Below, one piece after another: positions 24,502 to 33,886 of a stretch of 64,000 nucleotides of DNA; the first letter of the stretch is position 1, and the number at the start of each line of letters is the position of its first letter. Source of the stretch: Spirosoma oryzicola (lineage in GTDB: Bacteria; Bacteroidota; Bacteroidia; Cytophagales; Spirosomataceae); assembly GCF_021233055.1 (NCBI RefSeq), contig NZ_CP089538.1, forward strand, positions 5,286,501 through 5,350,500, read 5' to 3'. The notes under the pieces were generated by a model. The model was not told the origin of the DNA. It searched no databases and saw only the letters and a program-made list of their open reading frames with translations. Made by a program: the position numbers and the translations under genes.

Positions 24502-25881
24502 ATGAAAAAAGTATTTGCCTTCCTGCTTTTTGCCGCTGTAAGCACGTTGAACGCCTGTAAAGAAAGCGACCCGCCGTTGCCGGATAACGTTGTTCAGTTC
24601 GAAAGTGCCGAACAGGGTATGGATGCGGCCACCAAAGAATCCACGATCAAGCTAAAGCTATCACGTGCCGTCGATGCCGCTACGCCTATAACCATCCAAG
24701 TCGCTCCTACCGGTATCACGTACGGAACGCAGTTTACCACAACCCCAGCAACAACGAGCAACACGTTATCGCTGACCGTTCCAGCAGGTAGCAGCGAAAC
24801 ATCCTTTAAGCTGACTAAAGCCGATAATCTCTTCCTGAACGGAACCGAAACGATTGGCTTTACCATTGGGTCGGCGGGTAGCCCGGTTCTGGTTGGAACG
24901 ACTAACAAACAGACCGTTAAGTTCACCTCGATTGTGTCGTCCGGCACGAATCTAACGCTCGACGGCGGTACAGGTGGCGCCAGCGCCGTCAATGCCGTAT
25001 TCGTTGATTTGAGCAATAATGCTCAGAATGCCGCGAAACGGGCGAGCTGGGATCTGGGCTTTTATTCGGGTACCGATTTCCGGGTTATCCTCAACAACAT
25101 GACCGGGGCCAGTGCGATTGCTTTGGCGAAAAACGATTTAACCCAAGTCACTGCGGCTGATACGGTCGGCTTATCCCTTACATTGGGCTTTGATCCATCG
25201 GGATTGAAATTAGTAGACGACGTAACAGGCGACCTCACCAAAACGGTCATCCCGGCGATTTCCGCGACTGATGCCGATAACAAAGTATACATTATCAATC
25301 GGGGTACGAGCGGAGCGACACCCGCTAAAGGCTGGGTAAAAATCAGAGTATTGCGCAACGGTACTACCGGCTACACCCTCCAGTACGCGGGTATCAAAGA
25401 GGCTACTTTCAAGACTGTGTCGATTCCGAAAGACAACGCGTATAACTTCCGCTACGTATCGTTCGATTCGGGTGCTCTGGTTGATGTAGAACCCGCTAAA
25501 GCGCGCTGGAATATCGTCTGGACGGGAGCTATGTACAAAACCAGCGATGGCACCAATGACATTCCCTACTATTTCTCGGATCAGGTATTGATTAACACAC
25601 TAGGCGGTGTAACAGCGGCTGAAGTGACGACCAGTACGGTTTCGTATGACGCCTACGCCGAAAGCAATATTGCCACAACGACCTTCAAGAGCGACCGTTC
25701 GGTAATCGGAGCCAACTGGCGGGCTACGACAGGTACAGTCGGTGTCAAAACCGACCGGTTCTACGTCGTAAAAGATGCCGCTGGTAACGTGTACAAAGTG
25801 AAGTTTGTCAGCTTCACAACGCAGGATGGCGGTGAACGCGGTAAACCCAAGCTCGAATACAAGCTGGTTAAGAAAGTATAA
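24502..25881 (+). CDS. hmuY: HmuY-family heme-binding lipoprotein with N-terminal Calx-beta-like domain
   Basis: A 459-residue lipoprotein. The lipobox TLNAC places the lipidated Cys at residue 19. Residues about 28-143 look like a Calx-beta/Ig sandwich (GTETIGFTIGS...). Residues about 150-459 match the HmuY family, with ASWDLGFYSGTDFRV (181-195) and ARWNIVWTGAMYKTS...PYYFSDQVLIN (334-365). Classical HmuY is about 216 residues and binds heme through two histidines. This protein contains no histidine anywhere; only Met40, Met200 and Met344 remain besides the start. Met coordination, known in some HmuY homologues, or another mode is therefore required. It sits between receptor and periplasmic transporter genes. 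Confidence 0.82.
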   Translation: MKKVFAFLLFAAVSTLNACKESDPPLPDNVVQFESAEQGMDAATKESTIKLKLSRAVDAATPITIQVAPTGITYGTQFTTTPATTSNTLSLTVPAGSSETSFKLTKADNLFLNGTETIGFTIGSAGSPVLVGTTNKQTVKFTSIVSSGTNLTLDGGTGGASAVNAVFVDLSNNAQNAAKRASWDLGFYSGTDFRVILNNMTGASAIALAKNDLTQVTAADTVGLSLTLGFDPSGLKLVDDVTGDLTKTVIPAISATDADNKVYIINRGTSGATPAKGWVKIRVLRNGTTGYTLQYAGIKEATFKTVSIPKDNAYNFRYVSFDSGALVDVEPAKARWNIVWTGAMYKTSDGTNDIPYYFSDQVLINTLGGVTAAEVTTSTVSYDAYAESNIATTTFKSDRSVIGANWRATTGTVGVKTDRFYVVKDAAGNVYKVKFVSFTTQDGGERGKPKLEYKLVKKV

Positions 25882-25892
25882 AAGTCAATCCG

Positions 25893-25940
25893 TGCTGTAT
25901 TGTGGTGTCAGTTTTTAGAAACTGACACCACAATACAGCA
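25893..25940 (+). repeat. Long perfect palindrome after hmuY (copy A of a 30-nt element)
   Basis: Perfect 22-bp stem (25893-25914 with 25919-25940), loop TTAG, followed by TTTT. The core 25902-25931 (GTGGTGTCAG, 10-nt centre, CTGACACCAC) recurs at 25951-25980 and at 41479-41508. It begins 12 nt after the hmuY stop and may act as an attenuator that lowers expression of hmuT-S. Confidence 0.75.
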
Positions 25941-25950
25941 TTTTACCGAA

Positions 25951-25980
25951 GTGGTGTTAGCTCCCCGAAACTGACAGCAC
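25951..25980 (+). repeat. Degenerate second copy of the 30-nt palindrome (copy B)
   Basis: GTGGTGTTAG, a 10-nt centre CTCCCCGAAA, then CTGACAGCAC. It is 30 nt long and aligns without gaps to copy A, with three or four retained arm blocks and a diverged centre. It starts 20 nt after copy A's core. Confidence 0.5.
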
Positions 25981-26002
25981 TAGCTTATTAACTAAAATCG
26001 CC

Positions 26003-26878
26003 ATGAAAAAGTCATCCGTTTTCGTCACCTGGCTTACCTGTTTTGTGCTGGGCCTATTCAGTAGCGCCCATATCGTTTACGCAACCAAGCCGTCGAAAGA
26101 TGAGCCGGTTCGTATTGTTTCGCTGGACGGTACTGTCAGCGAAATTCTTTGCGACTTAGGGCTACAATCACACCTGATCGGTGTCGATGTGACGAGTACA
26201 TACCCGGAGTCTTTGCAAAAGCTACCCAAAGTAGGCCACAACCGCACAATCTCAGCCGAAGGAGTTATTTCCCTCAAACCCACATTAGTGCTAACGACTC
26301 AGAATGCTGGCACCAAACCCGAAGTAATTGAACAAATCAAATCGGCGGGTATCAAAGTGATTTCCTTTCAGCAGGAATACAGCGTTGCAGGCGCGAAAAA
26401 ACTGATTCAGGACGTAGCCACAACCTGTCAGGTTGGTTCGAAAGCCAAACCACTGATCAAGAAGCTGGATACCGATGTAGCCCAGGTTAAGAAAGCGACC
26501 AATAGTCCCAAAGTATTGTTTATCTACGCACGGGGTACTGGTACGATGATGGTATCAGGTCGGGGAACGCAGGTCGATAAAATGATTGAGCTGGCGGGTG
26601 GCGTCAATGCAACGCCTGACTTTGACAATTATAAACCGCTGACGGCTGAAGCTTTGGTAACGGCCAATCCTGATGTGATTCTGCTGTTCGACAGCGGTCT
26701 GGAAAGTCTGGGTGGTACGGCGGGTTTACTAAAAGTTCAGGGTGTAGCCCAAACCAACGCCGGAAAAAATAGCCGGATTATTGAAATGGACGGTCATTTA
26801 CTGACTGGGTTCTCTCCTCGTTTGGGAAAAGCCCTTCAGGAACTAGCCCAGAAAATCGCCCAAAAGCCTAAAGCCTAG
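26003..26878 (+). CDS. hmuT: Heme ABC transporter periplasmic binding protein
   Basis: A 291-residue class III periplasmic binding protein. Signal peptide about 1-27 ends HIVYAT. The fold pattern is two small lobes joined by a long helix: VRIVSLDGTVSEILCDLG at the start, HNRTISAEGVISLKPTLVL, GGVNATPDFDNYKPLTAEALVTANPDVILL and the closing LTGFSPRLGKALQELA. This resembles HmuT/ShuT proteins that carry heme to the inner-membrane permease. hmuU follows after 4 bp. The heme ligand residue cannot be fixed by eye. Confidence 0.88.
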   Translation: MKKSSVFVTWLTCFVLGLFSSAHIVYATKPSKDEPVRIVSLDGTVSEILCDLGLQSHLIGVDVTSTYPESLQKLPKVGHNRTISAEGVISLKPTLVLTTQNAGTKPEVIEQIKSAGIKVISFQQEYSVAGAKKLIQDVATTCQVGSKAKPLIKKLDTDVAQVKKATNSPKVLFIYARGTGTMMVSGRGTQVDKMIELAGGVNATPDFDNYKPLTAEALVTANPDVILLFDSGLESLGGTAGLLKVQGVAQTNAGKNSRIIEMDGHLLTGFSPRLGKALQELAQKIAQKPKA

Positions 26879-26882
26879 ATCG

Positions 26883-27983
26883 ATGATATCGGCAACAATA
26901 AATCCTCCCTCTACCGCTCGCTCAACCACAAAATCGGCCTTTCGAACCACCATCAATCCGTGGTTGATGCCGACTTTGGCCGTCGCGTTGGTAGCGACAA
27001 TTGTGCTGGCGGTTGGTGTTGGTGCCGTGCGGGTATCTCCTTACGAAATCGGGCTGATCATAAGCAAGACATTCGGTTATTCAGCGGAGGTTGACAGTAC
27101 CAAAGAAGCCATATTGCTGGCAATCCGTCTGCCACGGGTGTGTCTGGCCGTGCTTATTGGAGCCGGTCTGGCCATATCGGGAGCTGCTATTCAGGGCTTG
27201 TTTCGGAATCCGCTTGCCGATCCCGGCCTGATTGGGATTTCGTCGGGGGCGTCTTTGGCAGCGGTGATGATGATTGTGCTGGAAGTCAAATTTTTCCAGA
27301 CGCTGACGGGTATGTTAGGCATGTATGCCTTATCGGTGGTGGCTTTTTTTGGAGCTTGCGCTACTGCTTTTCTGGTGTACCGCATCGCCCGAGTAGCGGG
27401 GAGAGACGTAATCACAACCATGCTGCTTACGGGCATTGCTATCAACGCCTTGTCCGGCGCACTGACTGGTATTATGACGTATCTGGCTACGGATGAACAG
27501 CTTCGCAACATCACGTTCTGGAGCCTGGGAAGCTTAGGCGGTGCCAGTTGGACTTCGGTACTCGCCATTCTACCGTTTACAATAATCGCACTGGTGGGTA
27601 TTCCGCGCTTAGCAAAATCGCTGAATCTGCTTGCGCTCGGCGAAAGTCAGGCGAGTATGCTGGGCGTCAACTTAACGGTTACCAAGCGTCAGATTATTAT
27701 TTTCTCGACGATGGCTGTGGGTACGTCCGTTGCCGTTGCGGGCGTTATCGGCTTTGTGGGGCTGGTTATTCCGCACTTGATTCGGATGGGTGCCGGTTCT
27801 GACCACCGTCGCGTACTGGTCGGATCGGCTTTGGGTGGAGCTATCGTACTCACGCTGGCCGATACCCTCGCCCGAACACTAGTAGCGCCTGCCGAGCTTC
27901 CGATTGGTATTCTTACAGCCCTCATCGGAACACCCGTTTTTCTGTGGATTTTGTTTCGGGAAAAGCGCCGGACAGTCGCCTAA
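26883..27983 (+). CDS. hmuU: Heme ABC transporter permease (FecCD family)
   Basis: A 366-residue polytopic permease with about ten hydrophobic segments. Family signatures: RLPRVCLAVLIGAGLAISGAAIQGLFRNPLADPGLIGISSGA near 85-125 and GVIGFVGLVIPHLIRMGAGSDHR in the C-terminal part, which includes the cytoplasmic coupling helix. It moves heme across the inner membrane with HmuT and HmuV. The N-terminal 30 residues are polar and Thr/Ser-rich. hmuV starts 12 bp downstream. Confidence 0.92.
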   Translation: MISATINPPSTARSTTKSAFRTTINPWLMPTLAVALVATIVLAVGVGAVRVSPYEIGLIISKTFGYSAEVDSTKEAILLAIRLPRVCLAVLIGAGLAISGAAIQGLFRNPLADPGLIGISSGASLAAVMMIVLEVKFFQTLTGMLGMYALSVVAFFGACATAFLVYRIARVAGRDVITTMLLTGIAINALSGALTGIMTYLATDEQLRNITFWSLGSLGGASWTSVLAILPFTIIALVGIPRLAKSLNLLALGESQASMLGVNLTVTKRQIIIFSTMAVGTSVAVAGVIGFVGLVIPHLIRMGAGSDHRRVLVGSALGGAIVLTLADTLARTLVAPAELPIGILTALIGTPVFLWILFREKRRTVA

Positions 27984-27995
27984 AATCGTACTGCT

Positions 27996-28817
27996 ATGTT
28001 AGAAGTCAAAAACCTGTCTTATCGCATTCGAAACCGGCAACTACTCGATGAGGTTTCTTTTCGGGCCAATTCCGGTGAATTACTGGCAGTTGTTGGTGCT
28101 AATGGCGCGGGAAAATCGACGTTGCTCAAGTTATGCACCCGCGAACTAAATGCCACAGAAGGCGAAATCAAGCTGCGTGAAAACAACATCAATGCGTATT
28201 CGGAAAAGGAGTTATCCTTAGTTCGTGCGGTATTGCCGCAGCAAAACGCGGTTAGTTTTCCGTTCCTGGTCAGCGAGTTGGTCCTGATGGGCCGGTACCC
28301 TCACTTTGATTTCCACCCCGCCGAGCAGGATTATTTTATTGCCGAGATGGCGCTCAAGAAAGTGGGCATGTGGGATTTCGCCAATCGCGTATTCACGACC
28401 TTGTCGGGTGGTGAGCAGCAGCGCGTTCAACTTGCTCGTGTACTGGCTCAGATCTGGGACGTTCCGCAGGGCATTCTGTTTTTGGACGAACCTACTACCG
28501 GCCTGGATCTACTGCATCAGCAACAACTGCTCGAAGTAGCGCGTGAGTTTACCCAGAAAGGCTTCTGCGTCGTTGTAATTCTACACGATCTGAACCTGGC
28601 CGCTCAATACGCTGACCAGATCATTATGCTGCGGAAAGGACAGATAGAAGCGGCCGGTCCGCCACGCGCGGTGATTACTTCCGAAAATATCCTGCGCGCT
28701 TTCAATTTAAACGTGTGGCTCATTGAACACCCTGAACTGGACTGTCCGATGATTGTTCCGCACTACAACCAATTTTCTGCTAATCAACGACCAACTCAAA
28801 CTGTACATACCCGATGA
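27996..28817 (+). CDS. hmuV: Heme ABC transporter ATPase
   Basis: A 273-residue ABC ATPase. Visible: Walker A GANGAGKST (34-42), Q-loop region AVLPQQNAV, signature LSGGEQQRVQLARVL, Walker B ILFLDEPTTGLD and switch His in VVILHDLNLAAQYAD. It energises heme import by HmuTU. Its stop overlaps the hmuS start by 4 bp (ATGA), so translation is coupled. Confidence 0.93.
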   Translation: MLEVKNLSYRIRNRQLLDEVSFRANSGELLAVVGANGAGKSTLLKLCTRELNATEGEIKLRENNINAYSEKELSLVRAVLPQQNAVSFPFLVSELVLMGRYPHFDFHPAEQDYFIAEMALKKVGMWDFANRVFTTLSGGEQQRVQLARVLAQIWDVPQGILFLDEPTTGLDLLHQQQLLEVAREFTQKGFCVVVILHDLNLAAQYADQIIMLRKGQIEAAGPPRAVITSENILRAFNLNVWLIEHPELDCPMIVPHYNQFSANQRPTQTVHTR

Positions 28818-29839
28818 CGACAACACAAAGTCTTAAAGAACGCTGGGCTGCTTTCAAGGAACAAAACCCAAAAACAAGAATTCGCGACGCAGCCAAAGAA
28901 CTGGGCGTCAGCGAAGCCGAGCTGCTGGCTACACAGATCGGCGAAACCGTTCAACGGCTGGATGGTGACTTCCGTGATCTGTTGAAAGAAGTCCCAACGT
29001 TGGGTTACGTGATGGCCTTGACGCGCAACGATAGCATTGTGCACGAACGCAAGGGTATCTACGAAAAAGTATCGTTTAACGAGCATACCGGCCTGGTTCT
29101 TGGACCGGACATTGACTTGCGGTTGTTCATGTCACGCTGGCACTTCGGTTTTGCCGTGGATGAAAACAGTCGCAAAAGCCTTCAGTTTTTTGATCAGGAT
29201 GGCACAGCCGTTCACAAAATCTACCTGACGGATAAATCGAATGATGCCGCTTACGAGGCTCTGGTACAAAAATACCACGCTGCCGACCAGACAGCACCCA
29301 TCGTTACGATACCCTATCCTGAGAAAGCAGCTGAGATAACGAACGAAGACATCGATGTTCAGGGCTTCCAGGCTAGCTGGCTGGCGATGCAGGACACGCA
29401 CGAATTCTTCGGTCTGTTACGCAAATACAAGCTTGGCCGTGAGCAAGGCATCAGTCTAGCCCCGGAAGGTCATTCTCAGCAAATTACCGTTGATCAGCTT
29501 ATAAAAATATTCGAAACGGTAGCGCAACGAGAACTGCCGATTATGATCTTCGCGTCGAGCGTAGGCTGTATCCAAATTCATACCGGGCCGGTTAAGAAGC
29601 TGGTCAGCATGGGTCCTTGGTACAATGTGCTTGACCCTGAATTTAATATGCACCTGCGTGCCGATCAGGTACACAGCATCTGGGTTACCCGAAAACCAAC
29701 CAAAGACGGTATTGTCACGGGCCTGGATTTGTTCGACAAGGACGGCAACAGCATTGCGCTGGTGTTTGGAAAACGGAAACCCGGCATCCCCGAAATGAAA
29801 GAGTGGCAAGATGTAGTCAACGAAGTTGTTGCTGCTTAA
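28814..29839 (+). CDS. hmuS: Hemin-degrading/trafficking factor, HemS/ChuS family
   Basis: A 341-residue cytoplasmic protein made of two homologous lobes, as in HemS/ChuS. The lobes are recognisable from paired segments: VPTLGYVMALTRNDSIVHERKG in lobe 1 and LPIMIFASSVGCIQIHTGPVKKL in lobe 2, with FNMHLRADQVHSIWVTRKPT following. These proteins take imported heme and either degrade it or pass it on. It is the last gene of the heme operon. It is the proteobacterial-type HmuS, not the CobN-like protein also called HmuS in Bacteroides. Confidence 0.9.
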   Translation: MTTTQSLKERWAAFKEQNPKTRIRDAAKELGVSEAELLATQIGETVQRLDGDFRDLLKEVPTLGYVMALTRNDSIVHERKGIYEKVSFNEHTGLVLGPDIDLRLFMSRWHFGFAVDENSRKSLQFFDQDGTAVHKIYLTDKSNDAAYEALVQKYHAADQTAPIVTIPYPEKAAEITNEDIDVQGFQASWLAMQDTHEFFGLLRKYKLGREQGISLAPEGHSQQITVDQLIKIFETVAQRELPIMIFASSVGCIQIHTGPVKKLVSMGPWYNVLDPEFNMHLRADQVHSIWVTRKPTKDGIVTGLDLFDKDGNSIALVFGKRKPGIPEMKEWQDVVNEVVAA

Positions 29840-29859
29840 CTACCGGCAAAGATCCCAGA

Positions 29860-29897
29860 AAAGAAAGGGAAGCCCTGCGCAGGGCTTCCCTTTCTTT
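29860..29897. terminator. Bidirectional terminator at the end of the heme operon
   Basis: Perfect 19+19 palindrome starting AAAGAAAGGGAAGCCCTGC with no spacer (centre 29878/29879). It lies between the convergent hmuS and ABC ATPase genes and ends in TTTCTTT on both strands. Confidence 0.85.
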
Positions 29898-29913
29898 GTC
29901 GCTATAAGGCTGT

Positions 29914-30636
29914 TTATCCTAATGATTGCATCAAGGTCTGCGCCTTGCGGATGTTTGTATTCACCCGGTCGGTTTCAATCAGACCATCGCGAAGCCGGAT
30001 GATTCGATGGGCATACTCGGCAATATCTTCTTCGTGAGTAACCATAATTACCGTGTTGCCTTTGCTATGGATCTGGTCGAAAAGGTCCATGATTTCGTAC
30101 GAGGTCTTGGTATCCAGGTTCCCGGTCGGTTCGTCGGCGAGCAGAATACTCGGATCATTGACCAGTGCCCGAGCTACGGCTACCCGCTGACGCTGTCCTC
30201 CCGATAGCTCGTTGGGTCGGTGCCCAGCCCGTTTCTCCAGACCAACGTTTTTGAGCGCCTGCATGGCTTTCTCCGTCCGGTCGGCTTTGTTGTACCCCGC
30301 GTAGATAAGCGGTAAGGCTACATTTTCGAGCGAAGTCTGACGGGGTAATAAGTTAAACGTTTGAAATACGAAGCCAATTTCTTTGTTCCGCACTTCAGCT
30401 AGTTCGTTCTCGCCCATGCTACTCACATCCTGATTGTTCAGAATGTATTGACCCGACGTTGGCGAATCCAGACAACCGACAATATTCATCAGCGTTGATT
30501 TTCCCGAACCCGACGGTCCCATGAAGGCAACATATTCGCCTTTTTTGATGCTGATTGTAATGGACTTGAGCGCGTCTACGACTTCGGTGCCCATGACATA
30601 GCGTTTGGCGATACTATGCGTTTCAATGATGTTCAT
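29914..30636 (-). CDS. ABC transporter ATPase, LolD/MacB/FtsE-like
   Basis: A 240-residue ABC ATPase. Visible: Walker [10 protein letters not shown] (39-47), Q-loop [14 protein letters not shown], signature [15 protein letters not shown], Walker [13 protein letters not shown] and [23 protein letters not shown](T/S) is typical of the MacB/LolD group, which works with FtsX/MacB-type permeases in lipoprotein sorting, efflux or cell division. No such permease is adjacent. Instead it follows, by 39 bp, a large membrane/TPR gene on the same strand, so the two probably share a transcript. Confidence 0.88.
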   Translation of the reverse strand: MNIIETHSIAKRYVMGTEVVDALKSITISIKKGEYVAFMGPSGSGKSTLMNIVGCLDSPTSGQYILNNQDVSSMGENELAEVRNKEIGFVFQTFNLLPRQTSLENVALPLIYAGYNKADRTEKAMQALKNVGLEKRAGHRPNELSGGQRQRVAVARALVNDPSILLADEPTGNLDTKTSYEIMDLFDQIHSKGNTVIMVTHEEDIAEYAHRIIRLRDGLIETDRVNTNIRKAQTLMQSLG

Positions 30637-30675
30637 ATCGGTGTCTGCTGACTTAGGTTAATAAACAAAGCTACT

Positions 30676-33600
30676 TTATTGCAGGAATTTTTGACGACTG
30701 TTTTCGATTGACGCTATTTTTTCCTGATAGGTTGTCAGAAACGCCTGATAATCGGCAGGCGTTGTCGCGAGTTGCAATTTCGCCAGACCATCTTCGGCAT
30801 AATCGAACAGACTCAGATCGAGGCTGAGATTGACGTACGTCTTAAGCAATTCGGGACTGTCTTCGTTGTAAGGTAACGCTTTTACCACAAAATCATATGC
30901 CGTTTTAGACTGCTTTTGGCTTCTTTCGAGCTGAGCGGCTGCTGAAACGATTTGCGGATTTAACGGGGCTAATTGCAGCGCTTTCCGGTAAGCCTGCTGC
31001 GCTTTATCCACCTGACGCGTCCGCTCGTAGGTTTGCCCAAGCCAGTATTGTTCCTCCGCCTGATAACGCGGCAGAATCGGTTTGCCCGCCATCGTCTCCG
31101 CCGACCCTACGCTCCGCCGAAAAGCAGACAAACGCAGAGCCGCAATCGTACGCACCGATACCGCTACCGGGCTTAGCTGCTTAGAATCGGGTAAGCCAGA
31201 TAGGATCAATTGCGCATTGCGCCACTGTAGCTGGTCAAGGTAATCATTTGCCAGCGCTACACCCGCCACCGTTTTCAGACTCGGCTCCTGAATAGTTTCC
31301 CAATAGGCACCCCGGTTCGGATCATCCAAGCGATAAGTCGCGTAGAAGGCTTTTTCAAAATCGGACGTCGGTTTCCGTTCCCGGTACAAGACCTGTTTCA
31401 GCGAAGCAACCGCCGGATCGTTCTTAGAGGCCGTTTCCCAGAACGACTGTGCCAATGCCAGTTCATTCGCTTTGGTCAGCGCTACAGCCCGGTAATAGAT
31501 CGACGTTGTATCCGAGTTATACTCAAAGGTTTCAGCGGCACGTCGATACAACCCCTGATCAAGAAGCCACAAACCCGCCATCGAACGGTAGCTTGCTCCG
31601 TTTTGCTGGTCACCTTCTGCCAACTGATCGAGCAACCCAAAGGCCTCTAACTGATCATGCCGGTTGTAATCAATGACGGCTCGCGCCAACAACAAATCAT
31701 CCGTAAAGTCCTGATTGACGGGAGCCACCGATAATTCTTTAATTGTTCGGGCAATACTCGTATCCGGCTGTTGATTCGTCAGCGCGTAATTGTACAGACT
31801 TGCAAAACGTCCCACACTCAGTCCCTGATCAACAGCAACATCACGTAGCCAGGCAGGTTTAACGGGTTGGGTCGTATCGGCCCGCTTTAGTTGGGACTGA
31901 GCCACCATTCGAAGTACCAATGCGTTGGCCTGATATGACTCGTAGGTCGATTTGGTCGTGTTGGTAGCTAAACTGGAATCAGCAGTCAGCACGTTTGCAT
32001 TACGGGCGTAGAAAGCCAGTAAGTTTGACTCGGGCACTTCATCGCGGGAAACGTTTCCCGTTGCTGCCTTCAGGTAGTAATAGGCTGAGTCGGCCACGCT
32101 TGTCCGGGCGTACAGATAGCCCAGATTGTTTTGCAATTCGCCACTATTCGGGAAAGCGCGAAGGCCACGTTGCAGCGTTTTAACCGCTTCGAAAAACAGA
32201 TCGGTTTGCAGATACGTCTGACTCAACCCAGCGTAGTCCTGCGGATTAGGCTGTTTCAGCAAAGCCTGCTGAAAGTAAAAGGCCGCTGCGGTCTGGTTGT
32301 TCTGCGACAAAGCCAGCGACGCCAGCGAGTAATTGGACTTATGGTTTTGAAACTCCTGTTCAAGCGCCAGATTGTAAAATGCGTTCGCCGAGGTCGGTTC
32401 ATTACGGGTTACGTAGTAGTCACCGAGTCCGTTGTAATAGCCAGCTACACCCTGCCGGAAAGAAATCAATCCACCGTAGGCTACCAATACAACTACAACG
32501 ACGAAACCAACAATCCGAAACAGACTCAGTTCGAGCCGTCTGGGTTTGTAGAGAACCCGATAAACGGGTAGGTTCTGCTGGTAGATAGGCAAGAAGTTGA
32601 TAACAACATAGGTGACAAAGCACAACCCCATTGCCAGGTGGGTATACACAATCGCATCTTCAAACATCTCAACCAGCGGATCGTTGGCGGTGGCGAAGGC
32701 ATAGGCCATCGTGAGCGTGGCGAGCAAAGCCAGACCTGTGTATAGGTACGCACCAGAGTCCCGGAACGATACCGCTTCCTGCTGCTCGATCAACCGACGA
32801 AAGCCCCAAACACCCAGCGTGACCGAAATCAGATAAAGTGCAAACGGGCTGATCGCTAACACGTCCCAATCAATGGACTTGGTATTTTTGAGCCAGATGA
32901 GCACTAGGTTAACCAGATACAATAGGCTGGCGAACAAGAAGTTATTGAAACCCAATGTCCGCCGTTGACCCGCCTGAGCACTCCCCTCCTCGGCCCTGTC
33001 TACCGACGTAACCCAAACCAGTCCGGCAATAATTTCGGCGGCAATAAAGAAAATAAAGCCAATGCTGAATACCAGCAGTACGGGCATTCCGTAACTAACA
33101 ATGATCATGGCTGGAAACGCAACGGGCGATAACGAGCCAAGCGCAACTCCTGCGAGTATTGTCAGCAGCGCAAAAACGCCAAATCGCACACCAATCGAAT
33201 AATCGGGTCGAAAGGCGTGGAAGTAATAACTCACCGACCCAAAGAGGAAAGTTAAAATCAGAAACAGGTAGTTGCCACCCAGCCCCGGTATTTCGAGCAT
33301 TTCCCAGCGGAAGAAAGCCAGCCCAAGAATCAGGACGGCCATACTGACCAAATAGCGCATCCGATCAAACCGCGAGATCGCGCTGATTAGCAGCACGAAC
33401 GCCACGCTTATGCCAACCAGCAACGCAGTAGCCACGTTGGGACGAATTCGCATAGCCGACGCGACAAACTGCTCCGATACGGCGTATGCTTTGCTATTCA
33501 CTGCGTATTCGAGCAGACCGTCCGAAATGGTTTGAAACGTAACGGGTAGCTCGTTCAGCTCACTTAGAACATCCCAATTAACGACATTACCCAAGCCTTT

Positions 33601-33711
33601 TGCCCAGGCAACAACGAAGAGAATCAGACTAGAAATGACAATAAAAAGACTCAGTAAATACGTAAACCGATGGGTTCGGCCCCACGCAGACCAGAAAAAT
33701 AAGGATGACAT
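30676..33711 (-). CDS. Large integral membrane protein with TPR C-terminal half
   Basis: A 1011-residue protein I cannot assign to a named family. Residues about 1-440 contain some 11-13 hydrophobic segments. Residues about 440-1000 are TPR-like helical repeats: YYNGLGDYYVTRNEPTSANAFYNLALEQE, NQTAAAFYFQQALLKQPNPQDYAGLSQTYL, GELQNNLGYLYARTSVADSAYYYLKAA and QVDKAQQAYRKALQLAPLNPQI. The plan (polytopic head, long TPR tail) suits an envelope assembly or transport scaffold. The tail ends ASIENSRQKFLQ, 39 bp before the ABC ATPase gene. No catalytic motif is seen. Confidence 0.75.
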   Translation of the reverse strand: MSSLFFWSAWGRTHRFTYLLSLFIVISSLILFVVAWAKGLGNVVNWDVLSELNELPVTFQTISDGLLEYAVNSKAYAVSEQFVASAMRIRPNVATALLVGISVAFVLLISAISRFDRMRYLVSMAVLILGLAFFRWEMLEIPGLGGNYLFLILTFLFGSVSYYFHAFRPDYSIGVRFGVFALLTILAGVALGSLSPVAFPAMIIVSYGMPVLLVFSIGFIFFIAAEIIAGLVWVTSVDRAEEGSAQAGQRRTLGFNNFLFASLLYLVNLVLIWLKNTKSIDWDVLAISPFALYLISVTLGVWGFRRLIEQQEAVSFRDSGAYLYTGLALLATLTMAYAFATANDPLVEMFEDAIVYTHLAMGLCFVTYVVINFLPIYQQNLPVYRVLYKPRRLELSLFRIVGFVVVVVLVAYGGLISFRQGVAGYYNGLGDYYVTRNEPTSANAFYNLALEQEFQNHKSNYSLASLALSQNNQTAAAFYFQQALLKQPNPQDYAGLSQTYLQTDLFFEAVKTLQRGLRAFPNSGELQNNLGYLYARTSVADSAYYYLKAATGNVSRDEVPESNLLAFYARNANVLTADSSLATNTTKSTYESYQANALVLRMVAQSQLKRADTTQPVKPAWLRDVAVDQGLSVGRFASLYNYALTNQQPDTSIARTIKELSVAPVNQDFTDDLLLARAVIDYNRHDQLEAFGLLDQLAEGDQQNGASYRSMAGLWLLDQGLYRRAAETFEYNSDTTSIYYRAVALTKANELALAQSFWETASKNDPAVASLKQVLYRERKPTSDFEKAFYATYRLDDPNRGAYWETIQEPSLKTVAGVALANDYLDQLQWRNAQLILSGLPDSKQLSPVAVSVRTIAALRLSAFRRSVGSAETMAGKPILPRYQAEEQYWLGQTYERTRQVDKAQQAYRKALQLAPLNPQIVSAAAQLERSQKQSKTAYDFVVKALPYNEDSPELLKTYVNLSLDLSLFDYAEDGLAKLQLATTPADYQAFLTTYQEKIASIENSRQKFLQ

Positions 33712-33886
33712 GCAACAGAAACGTCAGTAACAGTTAGTTAGTGCCTAAATAGGGAGCTTGTTGTTCAACCTGCCGACGACCTACTTGTGCAGCCGGTTTG
33801 CTGGCAACATCGTATACGCTCATTATTACTAACAAAACAAGGTATATTTTCTTTTATTAAAAGACTTTATCTCTTATACAGAACGC

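Noticed and set aside
25893..25980. Palindromes as transposon ends
   Set aside because: No transposase, no target-site duplication seen and no gene between the copies.
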